The notes under the pieces were generated by a model. It saw only the letters and a program-made list of their open reading frames with translations, ran no database searches and was not told the DNA's origin. Shown here piece by piece: positions 41,607 to 51,893 of a DNA stretch of 64,000 nt. Both the position numbers and the translations under genes were made by a program. Each line of letters opens with the position of its first letter. The first letter of the stretch is position 1. Where the stretch lies: contig OX365938.1 of NCBI GenBank assembly GCA_947243795.1, forward strand, positions 62,001 through 126,000. Direction: 5' to 3'. Source of the stretch: Saccharomyces uvarum. Its lineage: Eukaryota; Ascomycota; Saccharomycetes; Saccharomycetales; Saccharomycetaceae.

Positions 41607-44090
41607 CTAACTTGCATTACAGTAATGAACAAGAGATGAAAAGATCCGTAGAGCTTCAGCATCTCGCAGATCTGCGCTTATTCTGTTATCATCATACAAT
41701 ATCATTGCACTCTTTATACTACTCTCGACAAAATTAACACAATTTTCTAGGCTGGAACTTAGTCTACCAATCTTACCACAGGAAAATATTTTTTTGGTTT
41801 TCTGCTTCAGCACATAATTTCTTTTACCGGTGAAGTTTTCATCATAAATATTATGGTTATTATTGTTACTATTACTGGTAAACTCTCTTTTTAGCGCGAT
41901 ATCTCTGATGTCTCTTGAGCGTAATGAAACCAATAAACTCCTTGTGTAATCTGCTCTCAATAGGTCAATCTTCATGGAATTCGTTATTCTACTCTCAGAT
42001 TCTTGGCCGGCGGGGCATGCTTGTAACTGGAAAAAGTTACTAAAATGGGTCATATACATTGCATATCTGGGCAACAGTTCCAGTGGTTTATTCATTAGTT
42101 CATCACCCAAATCTAAATCGGTAGTCAATATATCTGCATATGAGGAATTGCCTGGAAATATTTCGTAGCTGGAGCCTAAATCATTCAATGAAGGTTGACA
42201 TATTTTTTCAAAAGCTTCATCCAATATATCTTCTTGAGAAATTCGTTGACAATCTCTTTTCAGGTCAACATTCTTCAGTGGAAACTTATATGATATATTC
42301 TTGATGAATTGAGGACCATGCGATGAATCTCCAACATTAGGAGAGCCTGGTGTTCCCATCCAAGGATATTCATCATATTCACTAATAGAAGGAGACTGCT
42401 GCGGTGTGGTCAATGATAACCTAGAGGTGGCTTGTTGCAGAGAAGAAGAACTGGAAGTCCTGTGCAGATTACCAGCAGTTGTTTGCAGTCTTTCCCAAGA
42501 CTCATTGTGTTTCAGAGAAGGACTTGGTTGAAAAAACTGAGACAATGTCGGTCTCTTATTGAACCAGGATCCATACGACCCAGGTTGACTGGAAATAGAA
42601 GACGATAAATAATGCATCGAGCTACTCCCACTTTTGAACGAGGAAGGCTGAATAACTTCAGCTAAAGATTCGCTCGAAGATACAGAAACCGAAGTATTTG
42701 AATTCCTCCGGTTCGGTATTTGCCAGCCTTTTCTCAAAGAGTGAAAATTGGGAGATCCAACGCTGTTGTTGTTAGTGTTGGCGTTAAAAACGTTATGATT
42801 AGGATTACTATCTACGCGACCCGAAAGGTTGTCAGTTGAAGTTAACGTGCTCATTTCCGTCTCAGATTTGCTTTCAAAATTATCATTAGATTTATTTTTT
42901 GATGCGGCAGATGAATCTGACTCCAGGCCTTCGTGGCGTATTGTTATTTGCCCCTTGTATTTCGGCTCTAATAAGGCAGATAAAATGAACAATAACTTGT
43001 TCGCAACCACCATATTTCCTGAAAGAATAACGATTTTGGACGTCGTTAACTCTTTCATCGTTTCTCTGTAATCAGATATAATAATTGCCATCAAAAGAGG
43101 AAGAAATCCCAATTTGGGACCATCCTTGATTTCAATCCAATTAAATATGCTCTTGAACCAGACATGAACGAATTCTTTAAATGTCTCAGGATACAAGAAA
43201 AGTCTTGGGATCTCTGATAAAGAACGCAAACAAGGGATAAGTCTTTTCTGCAAAGTTCGAATCATGATTTCGATTTCCTTTGGGTAATATGTTTTGATGT
43301 CTATGTTCGATAACCTTATAATGAGATTATTACTGTTATTGCCGGTGTTCTCTTGCATTGTACGATTTTTATTCAAAAAAACAGTGAGCATTTTTTGAGT
43401 TTGGGTCAACCACGATGAAAGACAAGACCATGACTCGGCTACCACGGGCAGCAATATCTTGGGGATGCATACGCTAACCGAAATACGGTTGTATTGGTGC
43501 ATGTAATAAAAGATCCTCGTTATCAGCACTAAATCCGAGTTAGGAATGGTCCTAATCTTGTCACATTGAGTCAAGTCTGACGCTCTCACTGGAGAACCAA
43601 ATATATATTCCTTCAATTCACTAGGCCGTATTTGGTCCATCGAATTTGAGGTTTTTGAGGTTGTGTAATCGAATATATCGCGATAATTGTTCCTACACGC
43701 CATTTGACCAGCTTCTTCGATGATCAAGATCCTGAATGCGTACGTGCCCTCATTAATTGAGGTTATTTTGTCAGTACAAAGGACGCCGTTTTTTTGTAGC
43801 GAATCAATGGGACGACTATAGGGGACATCCCTAGAGCCGAAGAGCTTAAGTTTCAAGTCATCCGAGATATGGTCTAAGATAGGCGGAGAAGTGGTCGACA
43901 GCAGTTCCGAATGCTTTTCCACATTGACGGCAGTGTCTAGAAGCGCGCCAACAGCAGTCTTTGTAGTTCCTGTGTTTGCTGCTTTACAATACACGGGAAC
44001 ATTGGGCACAACCGAAGAAAATTCGGAACGATCTGGATTCTTCTCAGAAGCAGATACATTGGTCTTGTTCCTCAACAAATTACCTAACAT
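41607..44090 (-). CDS. LST4: Lst4, FNIP-type subunit of the Lst4-Lst7 complex
   Basis: This is the folliculin-interacting-protein equivalent in yeast. With Lst7 it forms a GTPase-activating complex for the Rag GTPase Gtr2 in TORC1 amino-acid signalling, and it is needed for delivery of the permease Gap1. The 827-residue protein has an N-terminal longin/DENN-type region (about 80-420; for example FRILIIEEAGQMACRNNYRDIF). A low-complexity Ser/Asn-rich loop follows (about 420-560), then a C-terminal DENN-like region (about 590-827). Length is one residue from S. cerevisiae. It is divergent from ZRT3. Confidence 0.94.
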   Translation of the reverse strand: MLGNLLRNKTNVSASEKNPDRSEFSSVVPNVPVYCKAANTGTTKTAVGALLDTAVNVEKHSELLSTTSPPILDHISDDLKLKLFGSRDVPYSRPIDSLQKNGVLCTDKITSINEGTYAFRILIIEEAGQMACRNNYRDIFDYTTSKTSNSMDQIRPSELKEYIFGSPVRASDLTQCDKIRTIPNSDLVLITRIFYYMHQYNRISVSVCIPKILLPVVAESWSCLSSWLTQTQKMLTVFLNKNRTMQENTGNNSNNLIIRLSNIDIKTYYPKEIEIMIRTLQKRLIPCLRSLSEIPRLFLYPETFKEFVHVWFKSIFNWIEIKDGPKLGFLPLLMAIIISDYRETMKELTTSKIVILSGNMVVANKLLFILSALLEPKYKGQITIRHEGLESDSSAASKNKSNDNFESKSETEMSTLTSTDNLSGRVDSNPNHNVFNANTNNNSVGSPNFHSLRKGWQIPNRRNSNTSVSVSSSESLAEVIQPSSFKSGSSSMHYLSSSISSQPGSYGSWFNKRPTLSQFFQPSPSLKHNESWERLQTTAGNLHRTSSSSSLQQATSRLSLTTPQQSPSISEYDEYPWMGTPGSPNVGDSSHGPQFIKNISYKFPLKNVDLKRDCQRISQEDILDEAFEKICQPSLNDLGSSYEIFPGNSSYADILTTDLDLGDELMNKPLELLPRYAMYMTHFSNFFQLQACPAGQESESRITNSMKIDLLRADYTRSLLVSLRSRDIRDIALKREFTSNSNNNNHNIYDENFTGKRNYVLKQKTKKIFSCGKIGRLSSSLENCVNFVESSIKSAMILYDDNRISADLRDAEALRIFSSLVHYCNAS

Positions 44091-44703
44091 TTAAGCACAC
44101 ACTTTCACCTTCTCTATACGGCCACCCACGAGGCACTTTTAACGAGCAAACGGTACTAGAAGCTCTCGCCAACAGGGTTCGAGATACCTCTGTTTCTTCT
44201 TTGTTTTATCGACAGCAACAGAAGCTACTGGCAAAACTTGCTACACTAAAGCAGATCAATCAATCAGTCCTGTGAACCCGGTTCGTTCAAACCATCCACT
44301 GGAAGAAACACGCACGTGTACCTAAAATGAAGACAAACAAAAAGCAAACAGAAAGAGAAAGCGACTTCTATCGATTAATGGAAAACAATACTGATGTACC
44401 AACGAGTTCTCAAAGAAACCAACCTGTACCCTCATTCCCTATTGGATCACCACTTGACCTCTCTTCTCACCAGATCGTCAGATAGAAAATTTTGTTGCGA
44501 TGATTCCTTACCCATGGACCCAGAAGTTCCGTGCACCACACTCGGACTCCGACCTGACGCATGTTTGACCTCTAACTGGGGACGTTCCAACAGCAACAAC
44601 CATTGCATACTTCCGTTGCACACTCCCAAGACCACCAAATCGATGCAATCATGGCACCTCAGCAGTGGATATACCGTTCGAATGGTCCATTTTGTCATTC
44701 CGC

Positions 44704-44714
44704 ACCTTGAAGGC
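44704..44714. promoter_or_regulatory. Zap1-type zinc-responsive element, variant
   Basis: ACCTTGAAGGC matches the palindromic ZRE consensus ACCTTNAAGGT at 10 of 11 positions. Confidence 0.6.
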
Positions 44715-44736
44715 TGCTCCGTGAGTTGTGACAACT

Positions 44737-44747
44737 ACCTTGAAGGT
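44737..44747. promoter_or_regulatory. Zap1-type zinc-responsive element, perfect
   Basis: ACCTTGAAGGT is a full match to the ZRE bound by the zinc-deficiency activator Zap1. It lies 143 bp upstream of the ZRT3 ATG and 33 bp after the variant copy. ZRT3 is a known Zap1 target. Confidence 0.9.
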
Positions 44748-44889
44748 AACACTTTTTTAGGAAAATAAGCTTCAATCCTCTGATATCTTTTATTCATAAA
44801 GCGAACGACCTGACATGATATAGGCCGCTCCCAATTTGTGTGTGTCATTGTTTGAAAGGATCCCAGAAATAAGGAAAGAAACGCTCAAA

Positions 44890-46413
44890 ATGGAAGGAAT
44901 ACCCAGATGGTTACTGTATTCTCTGATATCGTCGGTACTTTGTATACTAGGGGCGCTGTGTGTGCCGTTGATATCGGTTGCGTTTGATAACAAGCGGAAC
45001 AGCCAGTCGAAGCTGGTCAATTACGGTCTTTCTCTAAGTGCTGGGTCCATGATAACTACGTCGCTGTACATGCTGCTGCCTCGGATCGACAAATCAAACC
45101 GGTTCAAGGTGTTTCCTGGGTTGCTGATTGGTATTTGCCTCAGTTTTTTCCTGAACTACCTGGTTCATGCTTTTGCTAGCGAATCCTTGGTGCACTGTGC
45201 CGATAAGTCTGACAATGGTACACATTCGCATGTACACTCGCTGTCACAATCGCAACCACATTCACATTCACATTCATATGCGCATTCGCATTCAGGTTCC
45301 CATCTCGATAACGATTATGATATAGAAAATTCCCCCTCTGGACATGGCCACCTGACGTCTTCTTCCAGCGTGTCTGAAAATGACCCATTACTCGCAAAGG
45401 ACCACCACAGGCCCAAAATGAAAACAAAGGTGTCTTTGATTGATCTGCTAACACGAACAAAATCAGAAGGCGAGTGTCGTGACTTGAACGAGTGCACACC
45501 GGTGCTGCAATCCGAAGAGCAAGAGTATATTGCTTGCGTTCCACCGGTGATAAAGTCCTCTCAAGGTGAAGGAGACGTTTCTCAAGGTTCCGGCGAGTCT
45601 GACGATAACTTACAGGCGGATGCTAAAGACCATCGCGGTCTTGTTTGTATGGAGAATAATGTTGGTTACGATTTGGAAAACTTATCACTGTACCGTAAAA
45701 ATTTCCTCTCGAGCCGTCATAATCATACCTCTGAAACCGCTGAGAACTACGGCTCCAACCAGTCATCGCACTCTTTGGCGTCATCTTTGGGTAGCGACAT
45801 AGCCGAGGATCCAGCCCCATTGGTGGAAACGCAATCTCACGAAGAAAACACCTCTTTGTACCGCCACCATCACCATTTAGAGACGCCCTTCTCCAAACTA
45901 TTGTCCATTGGTATGCAGACCTGTCTAGTCTTGGCATTGCACAAATTCCCTGAAGGTTTCATTATTTTCTACACCAATAGATCGGATTCGTCAAAATCCT
46001 TAGGGTTTTCTATATTTTTAAGTTTGACAATCCATAATTTCGTCGAGGGGTTCGCAATGACTTTGCCATTTTACACTGCATTCAAATCTAAATGGGTTGC
46101 CGTTCTAATTACTGCCGTCCTTGGTGGTGGTTCTCAGCCATTGGGGGCATTGATAGGTTATTTTATTTTTAGAGGTAGTACGCCAAAGGACCACGAACCA
46201 AATATGGATCTCTTATTAAGCATCACCGCAGGATTCTTGTTGGTAATTGGTTTGCAAATGTTCCAAACCGGTATTGGGTTTAGCGATGGGCATCATCATC
46301 ATCAAGATGAAGGCGATGAAGAAATGAAACAGTCTCATTCTTCTGGTACAACATGCCTAAAATGGTGTTGCACTGGCGTTTTGCTAATTTTAGCAAGCGC
46401 TCTATTCACTTGA
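44890..46413 (+). CDS. ZRT3: Vacuolar zinc exporter Zrt3 (ZIP family)
   Basis: This vacuolar membrane ZIP transporter releases stored zinc to the cytosol in zinc deficiency. The 507-residue protein begins at the ATG at 44890; upstream codons in frame have no ATG. It has N-terminal membrane segments (about 5-30, 45-65 and 78-98) and a long variable loop rich in His/Ser (about 105-140, HSHSHSYAHSHSGSH). The C-terminal ZIP core from about residue 335 has LALHKFPEGFIIF and LTIHNFVEGFAM metal-site motifs. A second His cluster (YRHHHHLE) and a third (GHHHHQDEG) lie on either side of the core. It converges with TPO5, with 74 bp between stop codons. Confidence 0.97.
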   Translation: MEGIPRWLLYSLISSVLCILGALCVPLISVAFDNKRNSQSKLVNYGLSLSAGSMITTSLYMLLPRIDKSNRFKVFPGLLIGICLSFFLNYLVHAFASESLVHCADKSDNGTHSHVHSLSQSQPHSHSHSYAHSHSGSHLDNDYDIENSPSGHGHLTSSSSVSENDPLLAKDHHRPKMKTKVSLIDLLTRTKSEGECRDLNECTPVLQSEEQEYIACVPPVIKSSQGEGDVSQGSGESDDNLQADAKDHRGLVCMENNVGYDLENLSLYRKNFLSSRHNHTSETAENYGSNQSSHSLASSLGSDIAEDPAPLVETQSHEENTSLYRHHHHLETPFSKLLSIGMQTCLVLALHKFPEGFIIFYTNRSDSSKSLGFSIFLSLTIHNFVEGFAMTLPFYTAFKSKWVAVLITAVLGGGSQPLGALIGYFIFRGSTPKDHEPNMDLLLSITAGFLLVIGLQMFQTGIGFSDGHHHHQDEGDEEMKQSHSSGTTCLKWCCTGVLLILASALFT

Positions 46414-46487
46414 TAGATTAAATTTACGTATATTCTTTCTCACTATATAAACTTCCTCTAACTTGAATAAATGGTCCATAATCACGA

Positions 46488-48347
46488 TCATATATCGTGC
46501 CTGCGATCATCAGCGAGATCAAACCCTTGCTCCTGTACGTGGTGCTCACCACTATCATCATCAGTTATCACATTTTCCTCATTCTCTTCAAAGGGATTCT
46601 CAAAACTGCCCTGTAGATAAGATTTCCTTAAACTCTCTTCTGATTTATCCTGTGTAGAACCTTGCTTTGTGCCCTCAGAGCTCATGGTATGCTCAACATT
46701 ACTATCATCTAGTTCAAAAACTGTTTCTTCCGGATCACTCGGAATCGGTGCCTTAATGTCATCTGCTAAAGGCAATCTAAAATTATACTTCCCCCACTTG
46801 AAATAGAGACCAGTGATCGCCAAAATACAAAATATGTAAACCATCAAAGCGTAATTCATCGTCTTGAAAGTCACGGGAACTTGCGTTGGTAGACAAACGG
46901 AAACCATAGATAATAATAGCCAGGCAATAGAGACAATGTTGATAAACCAACCGAATTTATATCTGATCTTCACAGGCGCACTCCGAATGGCCCTTCTTCT
47001 GGTAAAAAGTACCAAGACCAATGGAATGAAAGTTGCAGAACAGAGACACAATACCGCAGCCCCTATGAATGCATTAAACGCGGCTGTAGAAATCAATGCT
47101 AATAGCCCAAGGAAATATGATATTACCATACTCAATATGACAGAATTCTTTGGAACTTTTGATTGAGAATCCGGCTCCACATACGTCCATTTATCATAAT
47201 GCGGTATAGCACGATCACGGCTAAAACTATAAACAGCACGGGAAGACGTGGTGATTGAGCCAATTCCAGAAAACAACAAATTGCCTAGGATCAGGAGCAC
47301 TAAGAAGAATGATAGAACTACCGAAGCAGTTGATTTGGTAAAAATGTTCACAATTGGGAGAACCTTGTGGTTTGTAAAGAGTGAATCATTATCAGGTAGA
47401 ATCAGCATTATTGGTATGAGAAAAATAACCCCAGAAAATGCAGATAGTAATACGGCATTAGACATACCACGAGGAATATCCCTTTCAGGGACCTTAACTT
47501 CATCTGCTAAAGCAGGTAACATACTGAAACCTTGTAGAGTGAAATTGGATTGTTGGAACCCAATAATAAAAGAAAGAAATGCGCTTTTGTATCCCGATAG
47601 ACTATTGTCAAAATGAAATAGTGCGTACTTCAAAGATCTGAATTTTCCTTTGTGAAATATTAGTAGAAGAATATCAATAAATATAATAGCATATATGATC
47701 CAATAAACACACACTTTGTTTATTGTTTCAATGAATCTTGCAAATTTTAAATTCACTAAGCCTACAATGGTCACCACTAAATAAAATACAATGACTGTGT
47801 AAAATGTCAAATGTGCTTCAGATATAAGGTTTGAGTTTGTCATTAAAATCAGAGAAATAGTTAGTTGAGCACCTGCAAAAGTGATACTCGTGCTCATTGT
47901 CCAATTTCCTATAAGCATCAACCACCCGGTGTACCATGAGCATGCCAGCTTAAGTTTCTCTGGCGCCAACATGGCACTACCGACATGCAGTTCCATTGGA
48001 AATTTAGACACAATCTCCCCGAGTGAAAGAGAAGAGAACCATATGCACACGCCACTTATTAGAAAGCCCAGCATTATAGTTAATGGGCCACCGTTGATTA
48101 GTCCAATAGCCATGCTTGTGCTCATTCCTAATACCGGACTCATTAAACCTAAACCAAGGCCCACAATAGAACCTCTTGACAGTAAAGATTTATCCAGCAC
48201 TTGATCATAATTGAAATGCTCCGCTTCCTCGTTCTCTTGATTGTCATCTTCATGGACAATCGTGTGCAAGTTTTCAAATAAGTCATGTGGATCGAAATGG
48301 GCAATATTCTCCCTTATATTATCAGCCAATAGTGTGTACTCGGGCAT
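46488..48347 (-). CDS. TPO5: Polyamine exporter Tpo5
   Basis: This amino acid-polyamine-organocation family permease excretes putrescine and spermidine, in S. cerevisiae from Golgi or post-Golgi vesicles. The 619-residue protein begins MPEYTLLADNIREN at the ATG at 48347; the frame upstream is open but not the conserved start. About twelve membrane segments span residues 65-535, including the motif GSIVGLGLGLMSPVLGMS in the first helix. The acidic C-terminal tail (about 545-619) is hydrophilic. It is related in function to SPE1 of this window (polyamine supply), but not adjacent. Confidence 0.96.
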   Translation of the reverse strand: MPEYTLLADNIRENIAHFDPHDLFENLHTIVHEDDNQENEEAEHFNYDQVLDKSLLSRGSIVGLGLGLMSPVLGMSTSMAIGLINGGPLTIMLGFLISGVCIWFSSLSLGEIVSKFPMELHVGSAMLAPEKLKLACSWYTGWLMLIGNWTMSTSITFAGAQLTISLILMTNSNLISEAHLTFYTVIVFYLVVTIVGLVNLKFARFIETINKVCVYWIIYAIIFIDILLLIFHKGKFRSLKYALFHFDNSLSGYKSAFLSFIIGFQQSNFTLQGFSMLPALADEVKVPERDIPRGMSNAVLLSAFSGVIFLIPIMLILPDNDSLFTNHKVLPIVNIFTKSTASVVLSFFLVLLILGNLLFSGIGSITTSSRAVYSFSRDRAIPHYDKWTYVEPDSQSKVPKNSVILSMVISYFLGLLALISTAAFNAFIGAAVLCLCSATFIPLVLVLFTRRRAIRSAPVKIRYKFGWFINIVSIAWLLLSMVSVCLPTQVPVTFKTMNYALMVYIFCILAITGLYFKWGKYNFRLPLADDIKAPIPSDPEETVFELDDSNVEHTMSSEGTKQGSTQDKSEESLRKSYLQGSFENPFEENEENVITDDDSGEHHVQEQGFDLADDRRHDI

Positions 48348-48641
48348 TTTCCATTTATCGGTTATTTTCTTTTTTATCCAATAGTACAAATACAAGCCCT
48401 ATAGCGCACACCAGTATCCTGTATGAAGATAATGGCCTGCTGTTGTCGCCTTGTTTCAACGAGATGATTAATGGCTGTTAAAGCCTCATTGCGGAAATTT
48501 TAATGCCGGAAAGGCCTGAAAAAATTCAAAGGTGCAGAGCAGAAAACAAGGCTTTAACTATATCTTACCAACGGCTGAAAGTGGCGAAGTATTGTTCCCA
48601 TAAGAGTGCGTATACAATAGTAATTACAATTCAACCGCAAA

Positions 48642-51600
48642 ATGGAGGGCGATGATTTATTCGATGAGTTTGGAAATCTAGTCGGAGCTGATCCTTTTGA
48701 TTCTGATGAAGAAGGAAGTATATTGGATGAAGAAGAACAATATGACACGGATATGTTTCACAACAGAGATAACGAAAGTGAAACTGGAAGCCAACAACTA
48801 ACTACTGCGGGGGATAACAGGGAAGTCGGAACCACCGTGGAACATCCCTACGGCAAAGACGTGGATGTGTTAATAGAAACCGAGAACACACAGTCAATAG
48901 AGACTCCATTAGTAGAGCCAGTAGCACAACGAACGAAACTACAAGAACACACAATTTTTACACAATTGAAGAAAAACATACCAAAAACCAAGTATGATCG
49001 AAATTATATGCTGTCCATGGCCGACATTCCAGAAAGGATAAGGAATGTTGGTATAATCGGGCCTCTTCACTCAGGTAAGACCTCTCTGATGGATCTCTTG
49101 GTCACTGAATCACACAAACGAATCCCGGATATGTCTAAAAATGCAGAACTTGGTTGGAAACCGCTGAAATATATGGACAATTTGAAACAGGAAATAGATC
49201 GAGGCATCTCTCTCAAAGTTAATGGATCCACGTTACTTTGTACTGATTTAGAATCTAAGTCCAGCATGATAAATTTCTTGGACGCTCCAGGGCATCTTAA
49301 TTTTATGGATGAAACGGCTGTTACTCTTGCTGCGAGTGACATAGCTTTAATTGTAATAGATGTTGTCGAAGGTGTAACTTCTGTTGTAGAGCAGTTGATT
49401 AAACAGAGTATCAGAAATAAATTAGCCATGTGCTTTGTTATAAACAAGTTTGATAGGCTGATTTTAGACCTAAATCTACCGCCAATGGACGCATATTTGA
49501 AATTAAGTCATATAATTAGAGAGATCAATTCGTTTACCAAGGGAAAGGTATTCTCACCGATATCCAATAATATCGTTTTCGCATCAACAAAGCTAGGTTT
49601 TACATTCACTGTTAAGGAATTTGTAAATTATTATTACTCCTCTTCGATCTCTTCTTCCAAGATAGATGAATTTACTGCACGGTTGTGGGGTGGAATTTAC
49701 TTTCATAAAGGCAAATTCCAAACGAAACCATTCGAAAATATCGGAAAGTACCCAACTTTTGTTGAATTTATTCTTATTCCACTCTATAAAATATTCTCCT
49801 ATGCTCTCGCTATGGAGAAAGAAAAACTGAAGACTTTGTTAAAAACTAACTTTAGAGTTACTTTAACACAAGATGCTCTCAAGTATGACCCACAACCATT
49901 TTTAAAGCACGTTCTGCAGTTAATATTCAGAGATCAAACTGGTCTCGTGGATTCAATCACAAATTGTTATGACCCACTAAGCTTAATGGAAAATAAGATA
50001 TGTCATCTTTCAGGTTCACGTGAAGATATCTCAGAAAAAGTTTTGTGGGGTCATGTTTTGAAAACTTTGGATTATGGTGGAGCAGAGTGGTCTCTCGTAC
50101 GGATATATTCAGGTCTTTTGAAGAGAGGGGACCAAGTACGTGTTTTAGATTCTTTGCAATCCGAATCCCGCCAAAAGAGGCAATTGCATGGTAATTCCAT
50201 TGTGGAAACCCTTGACGAAGAAGAGGAAGACGAAGATGAAACGCCGATTTGTGAAATAGAAGAAATATGTTTATTAGGCGGTAGGTACGTTTATCCGGTT
50301 CACGAAGCATCCAAAGGACAGATAGTACTTGTGAAGGGTATTTCCAATGCATATATCAAATCAGCTACCTTGTATTCTGTTAAGGACAAGAAAGAAATGG
50401 AGTCACTACAATATTTTAAGCCTTTGGATTATATAATTCAACCAGTATTCAAAATCGTTCTTCAACCGCTATTACCAAGGGAGCTCCCCAAGTTATTGGA
50501 CGCCCTAAACAAAGTTTCAAAGTACTATCCAGGTGCGATTATCAAAGTAGAGGAATCCGGTGAACATGTAATACTGGGAAATGGTGAATTATATATGGAC
50601 TGCTTGCTGTATGATATAAGAGCAAGGTATGCAAATATAGAAATCAAAATTTCCGATCCTTTAACTGTCTTTTCTGAAAGTTGCTCAAGTGAATCATTTG
50701 CTTCAATCCCTGTGAATAATTCTGTATCACGTTCAAGTGACAAAGATGTCCAGAGTATATCGATTAGCGTCACAGCGGAACCAATGGATTTTAAAATGAT
50801 TCAGGACTTGAGTAAGAACAGATTAGGAAAAGGCCAAAACAATTTGGACATTGACCAAATTATGGACAACCCCAAAAAACTGTCCAAGATATTGAGAACA
50901 GAGTATAACTGGGATTCTTTAGCATCGAGGAACGTCTGGTCGTTCTATAACGGTAATGTGTTGATTAATGATACCTTACCGGATGAAGTTAGCCCTGAAT
51001 TATTAGCCAAGTATAAGGAACAAATAATACAAGGCTTTTACTGGGCTGTGAAAGAGGGGCCGCTGGCAGAAGAGCCAATCTATGGTGTTCAGTATAAACT
51101 GTTAGGAATTACAGAGCCTTCTGGCATAAGTGTTGATGTAATGAAAAGTCAAATCATTCCGTTGATGAAGAAGGCCTGTTACGTTGGTCTGTTGACAGCA
51201 ACACCCACATTATTAGAGCCCATTTACGAAGTTGACGTTACGGTTCATGCTCCGCTGTTACCAATAGTTGAAGAACTGTTCAAGAAAAGACGTGGTAGTC
51301 GATTATACAAGACAACAAAGCTTGTAGGGACACCGTTGTTGGAACTTCGTGGACAAATCCCCGTTATCGAATCAGCAGGGTTTGAAACCGATCTAAGAAT
51401 ATCGACAAACGGTCTAGGGATGTGTCAACTGTACTTCTGGAACAAGATGTGGAGAAAAGTGCCTGGTGATGTTTTGGATAAAGATGCCTTTATTCCAAAA
51501 TTGAAACCTGCACCAATTAATAGTTTAAGCCGTGATTTTGTGATGAAAACAAGAAGGAGGAAGGGTATTTCCACAGGCGGGTTTATGTCGAATGATGGTC

Positions 51601-51668
51601 CAACATTAGAAAAATATATAAGTACTGAGCTGTTTGTGCAACTGAGGGAAAATGGCTTGGTACTGTGA
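48642..51668 (+). CDS. SNU114: U5 snRNP GTPase Snu114
   Basis: This 1008-residue spliceosomal GTPase, related to elongation factor 2, regulates Brr2 and spliceosome activation and disassembly. An acidic N-terminal domain (about 1-100) precedes the GTPase domain: P-loop GPLHSGKTS (about 140-148), DAPGH (about 213-217) and NKFD (268-271). The S. cerevisiae protein as I recall reads NKLD; the NKxD signature is kept. EF2-like domains II-V follow, ending with SRDFVMKTRRRKGIS. Length is identical to S. cerevisiae. Confidence 0.97.
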   Translation: MEGDDLFDEFGNLVGADPFDSDEEGSILDEEEQYDTDMFHNRDNESETGSQQLTTAGDNREVGTTVEHPYGKDVDVLIETENTQSIETPLVEPVAQRTKLQEHTIFTQLKKNIPKTKYDRNYMLSMADIPERIRNVGIIGPLHSGKTSLMDLLVTESHKRIPDMSKNAELGWKPLKYMDNLKQEIDRGISLKVNGSTLLCTDLESKSSMINFLDAPGHLNFMDETAVTLAASDIALIVIDVVEGVTSVVEQLIKQSIRNKLAMCFVINKFDRLILDLNLPPMDAYLKLSHIIREINSFTKGKVFSPISNNIVFASTKLGFTFTVKEFVNYYYSSSISSSKIDEFTARLWGGIYFHKGKFQTKPFENIGKYPTFVEFILIPLYKIFSYALAMEKEKLKTLLKTNFRVTLTQDALKYDPQPFLKHVLQLIFRDQTGLVDSITNCYDPLSLMENKICHLSGSREDISEKVLWGHVLKTLDYGGAEWSLVRIYSGLLKRGDQVRVLDSLQSESRQKRQLHGNSIVETLDEEEEDEDETPICEIEEICLLGGRYVYPVHEASKGQIVLVKGISNAYIKSATLYSVKDKKEMESLQYFKPLDYIIQPVFKIVLQPLLPRELPKLLDALNKVSKYYPGAIIKVEESGEHVILGNGELYMDCLLYDIRARYANIEIKISDPLTVFSESCSSESFASIPVNNSVSRSSDKDVQSISISVTAEPMDFKMIQDLSKNRLGKGQNNLDIDQIMDNPKKLSKILRTEYNWDSLASRNVWSFYNGNVLINDTLPDEVSPELLAKYKEQIIQGFYWAVKEGPLAEEPIYGVQYKLLGITEPSGISVDVMKSQIIPLMKKACYVGLLTATPTLLEPIYEVDVTVHAPLLPIVEELFKKRRGSRLYKTTKLVGTPLLELRGQIPVIESAGFETDLRISTNGLGMCQLYFWNKMWRKVPGDVLDKDAFIPKLKPAPINSLSRDFVMKTRRRKGISTGGFMSNDGPTLEKYISTELFVQLRENGLVL

Positions 51669-51770
51669 AATTATAGCGTATTTAAGAGTTATACATAGCA
51701 TATAGACAGTAACTCTATAAACGGTTTTTATTTATTTTCGTGTGTAGTGATACTCATGCTCATCGGCAAC

Positions 51771-51813
51771 TGAAAAATTTTTATTTTCAGCCTAAATACA
51801 GATGAGATGAGCT
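51771..51813 (+). promoter_or_regulatory. RRPE and PAC elements of EBP2
   Basis: TGAAAAATTT (RRPE, bound by Stb3) at 51771-51780 and GATGAGATGAGCT (PAC, bound by Dot6/Tod6) at 51801-51813 lie about 120 and 90 bp upstream of the EBP2 ATG. A near-PAC in the other direction, GCTCATCGG, is at 51758-51766. This combination marks ribosome-biogenesis genes. Confidence 0.8.
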
Positions 51814-51893
51814 TTATAAAATTCTGTCCTACTAAGTAGTAAAGTTTGGAAACAGTTGCAAAGAATAGTCAGTCGAACAGCAATACGTAGGAA

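Larger units (their letters stand above)
44091..44889. promoter_or_regulatory. LST4-ZRT3 divergent promoter
   Basis: No gene is supported. Two zinc-responsive elements lie near ZRT3 (44704-44714 and 44737-44747). The remainder is ordinary sequence in which the 124- and 95-codon ORFs overlap antisense to each other and span the promoter; I treat both as chance. Confidence 0.65.

Noticed and set aside
44394-44768. 124-codon plus-strand ORF in the LST4-ZRT3 promoter, with a 95-codon antisense partner
   Set aside because: It spans the Zap1 sites, begins in the divergent promoter and shows no domain or protein-like composition.
45176-45544. 122-codon minus-strand ORF rich in Asn/Val repeats
   Set aside because: Shadow of the His/Ser repeats of ZRT3.
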